NCBI GenBank assembly: GCA_021399435.1
Contig: JAJTUP010000142.1
Coordinates: 1 to 64,000, forward strand
Length of the DNA stretch: 64,000 nucleotides
Source of the DNA: Diaporthe sp. PMI_573
Lineage: Eukaryota > Ascomycota > Sordariomycetes > Diaporthales > Diaporthaceae
Direction: 5' to 3'
A program made the translations under genes and the position numbers. This document shows positions 32,457 to 43,810 of the stretch, in pieces. Under the pieces are notes generated by a model that saw nothing but the letters and a program-made list of their open reading frames with translations, ran no database searches and had not been told where the DNA came from. Within the stretch, counting starts at the first letter, position 1, and each line of letters opens with the position of its first letter.

Positions 32457-33380
32457 CAGGGTGGTCATCCACTCCACCATTTCTTGGCAGTGGATGGATG
32501 GACGTGGATGGAAGGCCCGTGCATCCATTTCCATCCATTCCATCAGGCACCCCATTAAGTAATCCATCCATCCACCAGAACTCTCGATGGAATGGATGGA
32601 CAATATCGGAGATTGCCTCGTTTTCGGACTTAAGATGGCGCCAGCCTGCAATCTATTGGTTACCAGGTCTTTTCAGCAGATATAATAATAATAAGCGCGT
32701 CGCGACGCGCTCGAAAATTCAGGTCGAGATGACACAAGACGACCAAACCAACAAACAATCTGCTGAGATCATGTCTTTGCCTTCTTCAGGATCGACTGAA
32801 GACAATTGGGATGAATTTCCTTGGAAGCATTTCCCAGGATATACGAAATCTCAACGTGTGAACAAGACAGTCTCGTGGATATGGGAGTATGGCTATGATA
32901 TCCAGTCTGTTGGGGACGATAATAATCGCCGCTGGGTTTGTCGGTTTTGCGTCAAGAAGAGGAAAAGTCCGCCACATAATACATCCTCAACAGGGACGCA
33001 GAATGCCGAGAAGCACCTATTTAGAGAGCACGAGACCTGGGATCCCACTGGCAAGCGGGAGCCTCCTGTCAAGGTCAAGGAGAAGACTCCGTCAACAAGT
33101 ATCGCCACTTGTTTGGGGACCACGAGGTGATCGACGCATTGGCGTATTGGCACAGGAAGCGGGCAACTTACCCCCGGCTAGCTCAAATGGCCCTTGATAT
33201 ATACGCTGTGGTGCCTATGAGCGCTGACGTGCAGGCCTCGCAATCAATCCATTACATCCACTCCCAGGTCAAGTGTAATGGATTGACGCTTGGACGTAGT
33301 ATTTTGCCAGTGGAATGGATCCATCCTATCCAGAATGGATGGATTGAGGATGGATTGATTCAAATGGATTCGCCTCCGTG
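32457..33380 (+). mobile_element. hAT internal-deletion derivative
   Basis: The left end near 32457 begins CAGGGTGGTCATCCACTCC. Both subterminal zones (32490-32600, 33240-33370) are full of GGATGGAT/ATCCATCC boxes. The inner gene joins a BED start directly to a C-terminal segment. The right end (about 33380) is poorly matched and no 8-bp duplication is visible, so the borders are approximate. Confidence 0.6.
32729..33232 (+). pseudogene. Internally deleted hAT transposase
   Basis: ATG 32729 (MTQDDQTNKQSAEIM). BED finger: WVCRFC with two downstream His in HLFREH. The frame then stops at 33128, and in another frame HEVIDALAYWHRKRATYPRL, then AQMALDIYAVVPMSAD continues, which is the start of the dimerisation domain. 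About 400-450 catalytic residues are missing. Confidence 0.78.
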
Positions 33381-33389
33381 AAATCCCAA

Positions 33390-34765
33390 TTAGGAAATAA
33401 CTAGCTGGCTAACTTCTTCCACCAACTCACGCGTTTGAGGTGGCAACTCCCTGATCCATGCTGTCGCTCGCTTTTCAACTTCTTCAGCTGCCAATTTAGC
33501 CAAGGCAAGATCTTCTTGTTCTTCAAACCAAGACGCTATCCTCGGATCCAAGTCCTTGATAATACCTGCTCTGTACCAAGAGCGAAGAACCTGACAAAGG
33601 CTGATCACGTCAGCATCCAGATTCCTTCTCGACGCCACCACCATCCTCTTAGCCGCTGAAAATAACCTCTCGCATTCAGCTGACATGCTAGGGACTATCA
33701 GGAAATCAAGGGCCATTAGTGAAAGACGAGGGTACTTGAATCGGCGGTCATGCCAGTACTGGATAGGATCGTCGACTTCATTGTCGCCTGGCTCATAGGC
33801 GGCCTGCCAAGCAGCAAATTCATCATCGCTTGGTCTAGGTAATGGGGAAGAAGCTGGAGGCTTGGTTCGTGATCGGTTGACGTGCTCTTGGAAGGGATTC
33901 TTGAACGTCCTCCGTCGCTTAGGAGCATGTTTTTCAACGGCCACGATGTCAAGATTGCGGTATTTTTCGTCCCATACCTCTTGAACCAGATGTTTTGCCT
34001 TCTCAACCCAGTCAGGTCGGTGCTCCCAAGTTGATTCAAACCAGCCCCATCGGTATGCTGGGTGAAGTGCAATTGCAGCATAATAGACGGAAGTGTTGTC
34101 ACACTTGTTGTAGTACTCATCCAACTTGTCCCAAGCTAGGTTGATACCTACCCTGAAGTGTTCGGGGTCAGGGAAATCATTGGCCACGGCCTTAAAGTGC
34201 TCAAGCTCGCCGAGCAAGAATTCAAAGCCTTGGAGGACCTCCCATATGTTGCCATAGGACCCGGTAAATCCATGTTTGCGCTGACGGACATGGCCGTCAC
34301 CCTCAAGTTGAATGACAGTTGCTTCGAACAAGGTGAGGATCTCCTCAAGGTGTTCAAGAACAGCCCAATCATTGGCGGCGAGCTGGTTTTCTTCCTTGAG
34401 TATTCGCGGTATCTTTTGGATTGCCGCTTGTGTAACGCTGCCCGTCCTCTTCGATCGATTTTCTTGCTCCCACTCGTGCTTGAACTCTACTATCATTAAC
34501 TCAATATAAGGGCGAAGCTTCAAAGCGCGTCGGATCATGAACAATTGGGACAGCCAGCGTGTATCGTTGTCGAGTACAACGTGTAGGGATCGTTGGGTAC
34601 GTCGTTCATCAGCAGGCAGCGCGTTGATCTTTTCGTCTTGGATTCGCAAAAGTTTATATGTCAACCTAACAATTAACTAGCAAGTTAAATAATAGGTAAA
34701 CTTTGAGTAGGAAACATACCTATCTGACCTGTCGATATCAACAACCATATTATGAAGAGACTTCA
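33390..34765 (-). pseudogene. hAT transposase, 5'-truncated but otherwise open
   Basis: The frame 34664..33390 is uninterrupted for 424 codons: LHVVLDNDTRWLSQLFMIRR, GFTGSYGNIWEVLQGFEFLL, WDKLDEYYNKCDNTSVYYAA, and the dimerisation end MALDFLIVPSMSAECERLFS. An upstream exon can be seen across an intron (about 34668..34718, GTATGT...TTAG), ending SLHNMVVDIDRSD, before the match stops at about 34765. The BED finger and first catalytic Asp region are missing. The adjacent derivative at 32457 has a similar C-terminal segment but is not the same family. Confidence 0.85.
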
Positions 34766-35043
34766 AGTGCTGGCTCGTCAGCCAGCTCGCTTTGCCCTAT
34801 ATCCAAGGGCTCGTTTTGCCCCATAGCCGTGGGCTGCCCGCCTTCCTCCGGAGCTCGAATCTCCGGGTCTGAAGGCACAACACATTCTTCCGAGCGCTGC
34901 GGCACTGGTTCCGGTGTGTTTTGCCGCTGTTCCATCACTTCCTTGGATGCTGGTTCGAATGTCTTCACGCCGCCTGGTTTTGATATATCAATCTCCCAAA
35001 AAGCAAGGTTCAGCAGGGTTGACAGCGGCAAGGTTTCGTCCTG
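34750..35043 (-). pseudogene. Fragment of unknown gene next to hAT
   Basis: Minus frame, maybe an exon starting after a CAG at about 35044 (DETLPLSTLLNLAFWEI), then acidic and Pro-rich (EPVPQRSEECVVPSDPEI) to a stop at 34750. Family not recognised; it overlaps the truncated hAT start. Confidence 0.3.
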
Positions 35044-36976
35044 TTGTCGAAAAGTACGTAAAAATGAAAATAGAATTCAAACCCTGGTTGGATGGACGAG
35101 GGCTATCCGTTGACCCAGGCTGGCTTGCACCGCCGCGGAGCACGAAATTGTGTCTGCCGAACCAAACAAAGCAACGATACCCGATTCTTCAATCCCTGTC
35201 CAGACCCAGGGGCAAATCAGGAATCGTTGACCAATACACCCATGTATGCATCTATTCGTACGCGGCAGAAGCTGGAAGAAGTGCAACCCTAGACACCACA
35301 GTGTTGGCGAAATGACAGGTACGATCTGCGATCATATTCTGCTTTTTCTTCGACCCCATGGCAGCAGAAGCTCTGATGGATCTGCCGACCAGTAGAAAAC
35401 GCGCTGGATCCGCCGGCCAAAACCGCTGGCCAGGCTGTTTTCGAGACCAGACGTTGGACATACTCCCGGGGGAAAGGATGCGTGGACGCGGGGGCGACGG
35501 GCTGCTTCAGTATTGTTTTCTGGGTCTGCAAATTCAAGCGACGTGAGTTATATTCACAGCGACGTCCCGTTTCCGAGCCGTGAAGCGTGCATTCTGTTAT
35601 CCGACATCAATGCACCTAGACCCGAAGCTGCTGTTCGCGTTCTGTGCAAAACTGCCTTCTACCACACGTGGGTCAGTCTCGACAGGGGTCACGGGAGCGG
35701 GTGTTGTCCAGAGTGCTTGACGCGCGAATTAGGCTATCGTTCCTCCCCTACCAAGACCTTGTCGAGCAGGAACTGGCCATGCATGGGTTCTGAAATTTTC
35801 CGTTCATGTTTTTTTTCTCTTTTTCTTTTTTCTTCTTTTTTTCAGTTTCCCTCCTGAAAATTCATTTCAGCTAGCCTAGTAGGGGTCTGAGACGCGAAAA
35901 TAAAAGCCCTGATAAGTTAGGATCTAACAAGGGTTCTTTCCTAAAAGTAATCACACAGTGAAAGACCGTGCCTCGCCTACCAGAATTAAGTTGCCCAGTG
36001 AGCACCTTTTCGATTTTCAGCTGTCCAACATGCAGCGTTCCTTGACCCCTAGAGAGCAAACACACTTACAAGGCGACACACAATATAGAAAAATGAGCAT
36101 CTCACCGGTTTCCTCCCCTGAACCAGCTGGACCTCCAAAGCGCGTAGATGCAATAGAATGGAGACACTGGGGACCTTGAAAACGCATCTCGACGGCCACG
36201 TTGTTCACTACAAACTACGAGCCAACCAAAAGCTCCGCGGTTGTGTCATGGTGAAATCGATGTAGAAGACGCGTTCTACAGCTATGAACCAATGGAACCA
36301 GCCCGAACGTGATGCCATGGCGACGCGCGACACGACGTGGTGTGTACAGTAGCAACAAAAGAGGGAGGCTGGCAACGGTTACGGAGCTAAACACGATTGG
36401 TGGACGGTGTTCTTGGCCCAAGATAATCAAAGCACAAACCAATTGTAACGAAACAGCCGCCAGTACTGATTGCGCTAAGCAGTGCTTGAACACTTCCAGG
36501 CACCCTGGCGGGCCACTTAAGTAGGTCATTACACCAATACATTCTGAGATTTTAACGTGGTCGGCCCACACTTGGGCCACCCCCTTGAGTATCTCAGCAA
36601 GCAGAAGTCGATTCACGGAAAGAGGTCAACAGAAAGGAACATACTCGATCCATCCCCGCAGGTGAGAGCATGCGACCTAGATCAACAAGACCACCCCACA
36701 CTAGATCACCCACGACTCAGGCCAAAGGAGGGTGCGTTAAAACCAGACCTGGGCAAATCAAGACCCATATCACCAGGAAACCCCTCAGTAGCGATGTCAC
36801 AGGCAGATTCCCATTCGAGAACGCACCACAGAATGTCAGACGGGGAGCAGTCATCTTTACTGCGCAACAGAGATCAGAACGAACAAAGAAAACCCAGTAG
36901 TAGTCCTGGCCTCGCAAGCCAGCCGTCGAGCCAGCCCACGCACTGATACCCCTCCATTTATTGCCACAGATACCCG
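35044..36976. other. Non-coding or decayed DNA
   Basis: Multiple overlapping short ORFs, none with a domain. A T-rich stretch sits at 35810-35845. No transposon end recognised. Confidence 0.35.
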
Positions 36977-37432
36977 CTACTGGAAATTATCCATCTTCAA
37001 ACTCCATTTTCTATCCTCCGTACATTCAATAAGAGCCTTAAACTGCGATGCAAAAGGTAACAGCCATCCCAAGGTGAAAGTGCCGTCAGGCGTCTGTAGA
37101 GTATAATGAGCATTATTTCTCTCAGCAAACTCCTCGAACACAGCAAGAAGGATGTGTTTGGCCTTAGCGTAACAAAGTCCCGTGAAACTCGCTTGACGCT
37201 CGGGCCAAAACATAAGTTTTGACCCAAGAAGCAGGAGCACACCGAATCCGCAAGCTTTTTGGACAACTCTGCGGTCGAAAGTGTCATCCTCCTCAGCTCT
37301 GCCCTGGGTCTCTTGTGACTCCGCGTCCACCTTCGCTTGATTTGGGGTTAACAACTCTTGGGCACGTTGGTCCAGAAACGTGATATAGATAGAATTCAGA
37401 GAGGGCGGTAGTCCGAGTATCATCCATGGCAC
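36977..37432 (-). CDS. Hypothetical protein, 151 aa
   Basis: ATG 37432 to a stop at 36977 with no interruption: MPWMILGLPPSLNSIYITF, a polar segment (KVDAESQETQGRAEEDDTF), a hydrophobic patch (ACGFGVLLLLGSKLMFW) and an aromatic C-terminal part. Composition is protein-like. No family recognised; it may be part of a longer gene. It lies at the edge of a hAT relic. Confidence 0.35.
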   Translation of the reverse strand: MPWMILGLPPSLNSIYITFLDQRAQELLTPNQAKVDAESQETQGRAEEDDTFDRRVVQKACGFGVLLLLGSKLMFWPERQASFTGLCYAKAKHILLAVFEEFAERNNAHYTLQTPDGTFTLGWLLPFASQFKALIECTEDRKWSLKMDNFQ

Positions 37433-37439
37433 CTATACG

Positions 37440-38574
37440 TGCTGGTTATTCAAATTGGCCACGGAGCGTCAAGATTTCTGAAATTACCTACGAACAGTGA
37501 TGTTATTGGATTGGATTGGAGCTGGATCCGAGCCTCGATCCAATCCAGTCCAGACGTGGGGACAGGCAGCCTCCAGGATATCCAGAACCGATCCAGTTCA
37601 TATTTTTACCCTTTTGGGACAACCAATGAGCCGCTGAATAAGCAGACTTGGAGTAGAACTGTTGTTGTCCTTGGGTTATGACACCACCTAACTACGGAGC
37701 TCATGTTCTCTAGCAACTTGCGTCTCCAGTATGTTCTTCTCGCTTCCATCATCTTCGCCGCCTTCCTCTCCCTCACCCAGCCCATCCGCCCCAACTGTAC
37801 TCCCTGCCTCACCCTCCATCAAACCGATGGCAGAGTCATCAAATGCCTTCTGCTCCGGGCGACCATACCAAGCTCGTAAGCACTCGCTGGCTTCAATGAC
37901 GTCCATCCGGAGCCGTGAGCGATGATCTGTAAGGAGGAGCTTGGCGCTGCTAAAAAGGCGCTCACACTCATCTGACATGGGAGGCAGGGCTAAAACGTCC
38001 AGCGCCATACGAGCTAGGTCCGTCTGCGAGTGGTAACGCTCATTCCAGTACTGGACGGGGTCGAATTCCTCGTCATCATTAAGGCCGATAACGTCAGCGG
38101 TGATAAACTCATTGTAGTGATCCGTTGAGGGCAGTTCGGGGCTTGAATTAGGGTCGAGGTGGTGTAGTTTGAGACGCTTGTGGTTTCTCACTGAAGTAAA
38201 CGATTCTCTTTCGGTTCTGTGGCCTTAAAGACGTGGGTAGGAACTGGCGCGCCGTGTGATGCGCCAACTTGCCAAGGCGTATTCTGTCTCAGCATCTGTA
38301 GCTGAAGGTGGAGGGAAGGATGTGGGATCCAAATGGTGGACATCAGCAGTTTCAGACACGGTAATACCGGGCGATAAGACTTCCGGGTTGTCTTCATACG
38401 CCCTCTACAAGTTTTTCCAATCTCTCCAAGATGCAGGGAGCCAATAGGCCAAGTGCTAAAAAAGCAACGCGGCTCGAAAGTGCAGGAGAATAGAACAAGC
38501 TTTGTATAAACCAGCTTTAATCTAAGGTACAGTCTTATTGTCAAACTAACCCTTTTGTTGTGGGAATTTGGCAC
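37440..38574 (-). pseudogene. hAT transposase C-terminal relic with subterminal repeats
   Basis: The frame 38191..37688 has FDPVQYWNERYHSQTDLAR, MALDVLALPPMSDECERLFS and an acidic tail. Upstream frames to 38574 still show broken pieces. 37500-37590 carries GGATTGGATTGGAGCTGGAT palindromes, the subterminal part of the element. No full TIR found. Confidence 0.72.
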
Positions 38575-39180
38575 TGAGAAGTGCTAAGTTTGTATCCAGT
38601 TTAGACTCAGTTTGAGCACTGAAAAGTAAATCCAACACATAAGCAAACTTGTGCTCTGGCCATAGCTTTCCGAAGTTGCAGTTATTGTATGTTTGACAGA
38701 AAATCAGAATGAATAGAAGATGTTTAGTCCAGGTTTAGGCTGGGTCTAAACTGTTTAGGTAAAGCCCTAGCCCTTTTGCTTGCTTTTGGCACATATCTGT
38801 AGTAATAACCCAAATACCTAAACCATATATAGACTAGAAGCAAACTTGCTTTCTAGAAACCTTAGTAATTAAGCTGAATAATACTAAAAAGAGTTTAAAG
38901 TAGGCTTGGGGGCTATCTAAATTGGTAAAGATATATGCTAAAGTAACTGCAGCTAATTTAAAATTAGTATTAACTGTTGCAATAGCACTCAGTCTCGCCG
39001 TACGCTTATGCCGAAGGCTTGGTTAGATGACTAAGCCAGCCTCCTTGGCACAGGCGTGCTTATCACGCCTGCCGCACGGAGAGCCTCCCTTTTGTTTCTA
39101 GTTAGAATAGCAATGAATAAATAACCAACCAACCCACCGCCTAACCGCGAACCACGTACGTACGTACAAAGCCCATTCAA
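38575..39180. other. AT-rich decayed repeat and possible LINE 3' tail
   Basis: 38575-38990 is T/A-rich with no open frame. 38990-39130 is GC-rich with two hairpins, GGCTTGGT/ACTAAGCC (about 39016) and AGGCGTG-CTTAT-CACGCCT (39052..39070), then AATGAATAAATAACC. A structured 3' UTR followed by AATAAATAA-like tails is common in fungal LINEs; weak call. Confidence 0.3.
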
Positions 39181-39785
39181 CATTAACAGTGTTTAAACTT
39201 CGAGAAAGGTAAGTAGTTGAATAAGGTCTAAATAATTTACAACTATAGTGTAGATGCTATGCATTGATAAAAAAGACGTTTGTTATTCCCTGGACCATTT
39301 TAAAAGAAAGGTCTATCTGTAGGAATTTAAACCGATGAAACTGATCAGCTTGAACTTGAAGGAAACACACTGCAAACCAACAAGCACGCGTACGTGCATT
39401 GGGACCTAGGTATTCAATATGGCATACCCATCGGTCTTTTTGAGGTCGAGTTCCAGCTTTTTTACAGACGCAAGAGGCGGAGAGAAGCATTCTCAATTTA
39501 CCAAAGGTACACAAGTAAGTACACCAAAGTGCACCCAACGACCTTTTTAAGGACAATTCAGGATCTTGGTACTATAACAAAGTCTGGCGCACGCGTAACA
39601 CAGAAGTCCCTTTTGATCTTCAAAGCGGGTGAGTGTGTACTGTATCGAGCCCACCACCTTTCTAAAATTAGTAGTCACTTCGTAGAGGGTGGTCATGCTC
39701 TACGTGCGCGCCTAAAAATCTATTTTCTGGGTCACTGCTCTATATAAATTGCGCAACAGTCCTCCAGAAATCACCCGGACCCCTT
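39181..39785. other. Intergenic upstream of a membrane-protein ORF
   Basis: An ORF at 39394-39747 shows no domain. No promoter motif stands out except TATATAAA at 39739-39746, about 45 bp before the next ATG. Confidence 0.35.
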
Positions 39786-40271
39786 GTGGCCTGTTCACTC
39801 AAAGTATTGTGGATTAACAAGCAACGGGATTTCGTTCCCTGGATGATGATTGTGAAAGCTGAAATTGTCATTTTGGGCACAGTCGTCACTCTACTTGGAG
39901 TGGTTTCCCATCTGGCAGTCTCCTTCGCTGGGATAGAATGGAACATACTTGCACCCCTCCTAGTTTGCGTATACCCGGCCCTTGCCTTCCTCCTCTTTTT
40001 AATTATAAACTCATTTGAGTTGGATATCAGCACTTGTTTCCAATATCTATTTACTCTCGCCATTTTATATTGCTTTGGACTATTTACTACTATCAATGTT
40101 GTTAAAGGCTTACATCAAAAATATAGACCGCTTAGTTGGAGACCACAAGAAATCACCAAGCAGTCATCTATTCTTGCCGCGCTTGACGCTCCCGGAGAGA
40201 CCCGCGATAAAGCGCGATGCAAGATTAAGAAGTGTGAGAGCGGGCAAGGAATTGAGCAGGAAATACCATGA
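39786..40271 (+). CDS. Hypothetical membrane protein, 161 aa
   Basis: ATG 39786 to TGA 40269. Three hydrophobic helices are visible: IVILGTVVTLLGVVSHLAV (about residues 27-45), ILAPLLVCVYPALAFLLFLI (about 54-73) and FQYLFTLAILYCFGLF (about 85-100). A basic, polar C-terminal tail with several Lys/Arg follows. TATATAAA sits close upstream. No family recognised. Being a clean frame of this hydrophobic pattern in DNA of average composition makes it a credible small gene. Confidence 0.45.
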   Translation: MACSLKVLWINKQRDFVPWMMIVKAEIVILGTVVTLLGVVSHLAVSFAGIEWNILAPLLVCVYPALAFLLFLIINSFELDISTCFQYLFTLAILYCFGLFTTINVVKGLHQKYRPLSWRPQEITKQSSILAALDAPGETRDKARCKIKKCESGQGIEQEIP

Positions 40272-40429
40272 TAAAAAATGGTGTGCACAGGTGGCTGTGT
40301 AATTCGGGATGGCCTCACCTCCGGGACGTTCTCGGTGGACGGGTTGATGATTATGCCTCCGCCAACATTGTAGTGGCGACAGGCCGCATCACGGCTGTCG
40401 CAAAGAACGAATGAACGTACCCCAAGCTT

Positions 40430-40610
40430 GCTGATTAAGCCTCTGTCGCCCGTGATTCGTTAGGACCAATCCTAATGCTGAGTTCCATTTTTTCTCGACA
40501 CCGCCGACAATGGTGGAGTATATCGAGACCTTTCGACCATGGTCGAAAAGCGCTTTATCCGTGAAGAGCTCGTTCCAGATATCACTTTCAGTGTCGGAGC
40601 CCCAACACGC
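40430..40610 (-). pseudogene. Conserved-looking gene fragment, unknown family
   Basis: Minus frame of about 55 residues: GSDTESDIWNELFTDKALF, DHGRKVSIYSTIVGGVEKKW, SALGLVLTN. It has clear beta/alpha character and reads like part of a folded domain. It is broken on both sides by stops. It may belong with the P-loop fragment to its right. Confidence 0.35.
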
Positions 40611-40823
40611 TACATATGAGAAAAAGTTGTATCAGCCTTTCGATTCGTCTAAATGGTCCATGCTATGTAATCAGAAGCACCTTTGGCCTTGAGGTCTGCG
40701 ATGAAATTTGGCGGGCTGGTGGCGAGAAATGTAGATATAGAACGAAACGAAACGGATTGAAGTTGAATAACATGAACGCATCGTGCACTTTTATATACTG
40801 AGTAATGCTCGCAACATTGGTTG

Positions 40824-41114
40824 TTAAAAACTATAAAAATGAAGTTTGTTTACTTTTGTCGCAATAAAGCGTATGTAGAAACAGTTTGAAAGTGCGTGTG
40901 TGTCGGCCAGGAATTTCGCCACAGTCCGAGAAATTGTCGACTTTCCCGTGCCTGCCATTCCATTTATCCAGAACACCGCCAGGGCGGTGGGATCATCGAC
41001 ACGTAGCCTGGCTGAGTAGAAGGGATGGTAGCAATCGAGGTGTGTTGAAAATCTGCGATAGTCGCAGGTGCGAGGGTTCCTTTTGGAATATGGACCGGCA
41101 AGCTGCGTATCCAC
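40824..41114 (-). pseudogene. STAND/NACHT P-loop fragment of an NLR gene
   Basis: The minus frame includes VFWINGMAGTGKSTISRTVA, the Walker A strand-loop-helix of fungal NACHT/STAND proteins (F.LNGMAGTGKSTI..T.A). After KFLADTHALSNCFYIRF the frame decays, where F(F/K)RG would be expected. Upstream it meets another broken gene in a different frame. It is the second NLR trace in the window. Confidence 0.65.
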
Positions 41115-41891
41115 TGGTATATTCTTTTGACCTTTTCTTGCGGCCGCAGAAAGTCTTCTTGGATTTACATGCTCGTCTGCAATGTCGGCTCCCTTGCGCT
41201 TTGACTCCCCAGTAGAACCGTAGGGAAATAAAAGGAAAGATTCGTTTTCGTGATTTAGTCGTCTTCGGGTACGCAGCTACTTGACGGGCAAAACCCGGGG
41301 CGAAATCCGCCAGGACATTGCAGTAGGGCACGACAGGATGCTTGACAGTTTCATTAACGACGCCAATGCGGGAAAGATCAGAAAACAGCTCGAAGATGAT
41401 GTCCGGCCGTTCCGCACAAAGTCTGCTCATGATGTCGTGGTGATTATGAGGTAATTCATGATTTTTAGGTCTCCTGATGAAGCAGATGTTATGCTTGATC
41501 AGCTGTTCTTCGTAATTTGGGTCATATGGCCCAGTCGTGGTCTTCTTTGTCTCCGGAGCCATTCTGCCAGAGCCTCTCTGCAGCTCCGAAAACTGAGTAC
41601 GACTTCAGCTATTGACTTCAATGGACTTATGTTTGATAAAATGGACTGGGGCGCGGAGGGATTGCTTACCCCTCGTAGGTGACTCAGATCAGGACCTCCC
41701 CGCCTTGCAAACCTATTGATATCGAAGCCGGGTGCTCGTACTGGAGATTTGGTATGTGCCGGACCTCGATTCTTGTTGCGCCTGTCCAGGGCTCTTAAGG
41801 CCCCCCCATTAGCGCTAATGTCACAGCTGGCATCATCTTCGAGAATGGACCAGGGTTTGTACAGCGAGTGATATCTGAGAAGGTCATCCAA
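41115..41891 (-). pseudogene. Fungal accessory-region gene, 5' exons, decayed 3'
   Basis: Exon 1 41891..41670 (MDDLLRYHSLYKPWSIL ... RRGGPDLSHLRG), intron 41593..41669 (GTAAGC...CAG), exon 2 from 41592 (FSELQRGSGRMAPETKKTT, then TGPYDPNYEEQLIKHNI). I recall the pattern PDLS.LRG...KKTTTGPYD..FEQ.LI.H.I as the start of a common, uncharacterised fungal protein family; this is memory, not a search. After the first about 100 residues of exon 2 the expected continuation is lost and the frame passes into the P-loop fragment. Confidence 0.45.
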
Positions 41892-42351
41892 TCATACAAA
41901 AGTGTCTGGGAATATCTATCTAGGTAAGGTAGATACCTAAAAAAAAAAGAGTTGAAGGTATGGTGGGGCCTTTCTACTTACGGAATAGCCGGCTTCGCAG
42001 AGTCTTGCCGATCAGAGCGGGAGATAGACCGCCGGGATCGTGGCCAGTGAACATCGCCCGCCACTCTCAACTGGAGGCGGCTCGGCTCTTGCAAAATGTT
42101 CAAGCAAGACACGTCGGGAGATCGCGTATCCCAGACAGACAGGCTGCACGTGTAGTGCGCGCGGAGCGCGCAAACCAATGACAGTCTTAGGTGCCCGGCC
42201 TCGAGCGTGTTGCCTCCCATCTTGCCTCGCATGTTGCCTCGTTAACAGAGGGACGCAGTGGAACAAACATCGCGTCTCCAGGCAGAGAAGTCCTTTCGCG
42301 TGGCAGTTCTGGAACAAGACCTCAGACAACCGCGCCCCCAAGTGCCTTAGA

Positions 42352-42359
42352 TATTTAAA
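42352..42359 (+). promoter_or_regulatory. Orphan TATA box upstream of a Pogo copy
   Basis: TATTTAAA followed by about 90 bp of C/A-rich leader-like sequence (accaagaccaacactgata), then Pogo DNA on the opposite strand. It looks like a core promoter whose gene was lost. Confidence 0.35.
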
Positions 42360-42477
42360 CCCGTCCTTCCTACTGGTATCACATCTTTCAAACCAAGACC
42401 AACACTGATATCCTGCCTTTCCCGAGCGCACTCTAAACTCGGTGGCTTTTGCACTATAAAGTGACTCCGCTGGGTGG

Positions 42478-43810
42478 TCAGAAAATCCCCCCTTCCATCA
42501 AAATGACCTTCGATCCAATCCTCCAGAGGGCGCTGGACGTTGCCAGCATCCCCGAGTTCGAAAATCTCGTGCAGAAATTGAAAGTCTTGTTTCCAGACAA
42601 TTTCCAAAGAATCCCAGTTGTCGTCTCGATAGCTTTAGACGCCTGGCTCCAATCCCAAAAGAATTCTGGCTCTGGCGAGTCAGAATCTTTCTGGTCCCAA
42701 CTCTTGAGAATTTTCCTGAAGAGGAGTCGCTGTGTGGGGCTCGAATTCTTCTGACGGGCATACCGGGCCACCATGCTACGCAGCTCCTGCGATCGCTTCG
42801 GGGTCAAAAAAACGGTCCCTTGGGGCCGACAAAAACACTTATCGGTGAAAAAATGGCTGCTGAAGCGATTGCCAGCACTAGAATTCAGCGATTCGGCTTC
42901 CTTCTGGCGGTTATCTTCGACAAAGCGGCTTGCAAGTGCCCTATGCTTAGACACTGGCCAGAGACCCGTTGCCCGCCAGCCAGAACGGATATTTGACTCT
43001 GTAAGTGCCTCCATTCGGGCCTTGTGATAGCAGTAAAGAAACCGTTTCTTCGCCACGACTGTAGACGAGTCGTGCCCTCCTTGGCGGTCGAGATGCTTTT
43101 TGAAGGCTGTCTTCAGAGGCTTGAAGACCGCTACGTCTAGCGGTTGAAGCATATGCGATGTATGGGCGGGCAAAAAAACGATATAGACCTTATTTGAGAA
43201 GCATTCCCATATAAAGTCTATCGTTGTGTGTGTGTGGTGCCCATCGATCACGAGAAGGCGCCAGTCTAGAGGGTTTTCTAGCGCCGTCTGAGGGATAAAG
43301 ACCTTTCGAAGCCAGTGGATCGCTATTAGTTCCTCCATCCAGCCCTTCTTCGTCGCTGTGAACTGCCAGCCCGTATAGTCCTCGAGAACTATAGGAAACC
43401 ACTACTGCTAGATAGTCAGTCCTTTAAAAATACTTAGAGGGATCAGAGACTTGCCCGTAGCGGAGACACACTCGAGAAAGGAGGTCCACGCCCTCGAATT
43501 GAAGTCCTTCTTCAGAAGCTCGCTGCCGTCGGAATAGCCGATGGTGAGGGCCTTTTCTGACTTGCCCTCTATAAGCCCACCCTCGTCAGCGTTCCAACGG
43601 TTGGCCGGCTTAATCGCCTTTACGATAGGCAACTGCATGAAGTTAAACCACGACCCAACATTCTTTCTTGTCGCTGCCCTCAGCCGTTTTGCCTCAACGC
43701 GCTGGTGCTTACGGCTTCGGAGGATAGGGTGGCAGAGGAGGAAGGCCCTCAGCCACTTCCTTCCGAGTAGAGCGAGCTCGCCGCCGCTGGAGGCCATCCG
43801 GGCCGCCTAG
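42478..43810 (-). pseudogene. Pogo/Fot1-type transposase with nonsense mutations
   Basis: N-terminal piece 43810..43408: HTH tail (KWLRAFLLCHPILRSRKHQR) and WNADEGGLIEG, the first DDE region. Then two stops, TAGCAGTAG, where CAG (Gln) codons fit, then WFPIVLEDYTG and 43338..42478: LLVIDGHHTHTTIDFIWECF, VYIVFLPAHTSHMLQPLDVA, SNIRSGWRATGLWPV. Catalytic D in VIDGH and the LP.HTSH.LQPLDV block are Pogo hallmarks. The first helix-turn-helix is absent. Both stops can be explained as CpA-to-TpA, the change made by repeat-induced point mutation, but the rest is little changed. TIRs not identified. Confidence 0.83.

Noticed and set aside
39016..39070. tRNA-like hairpins
   Set aside because: Two stem-loops but no cloverleaf, T-loop or B-box; more likely a transposon 3' UTR.
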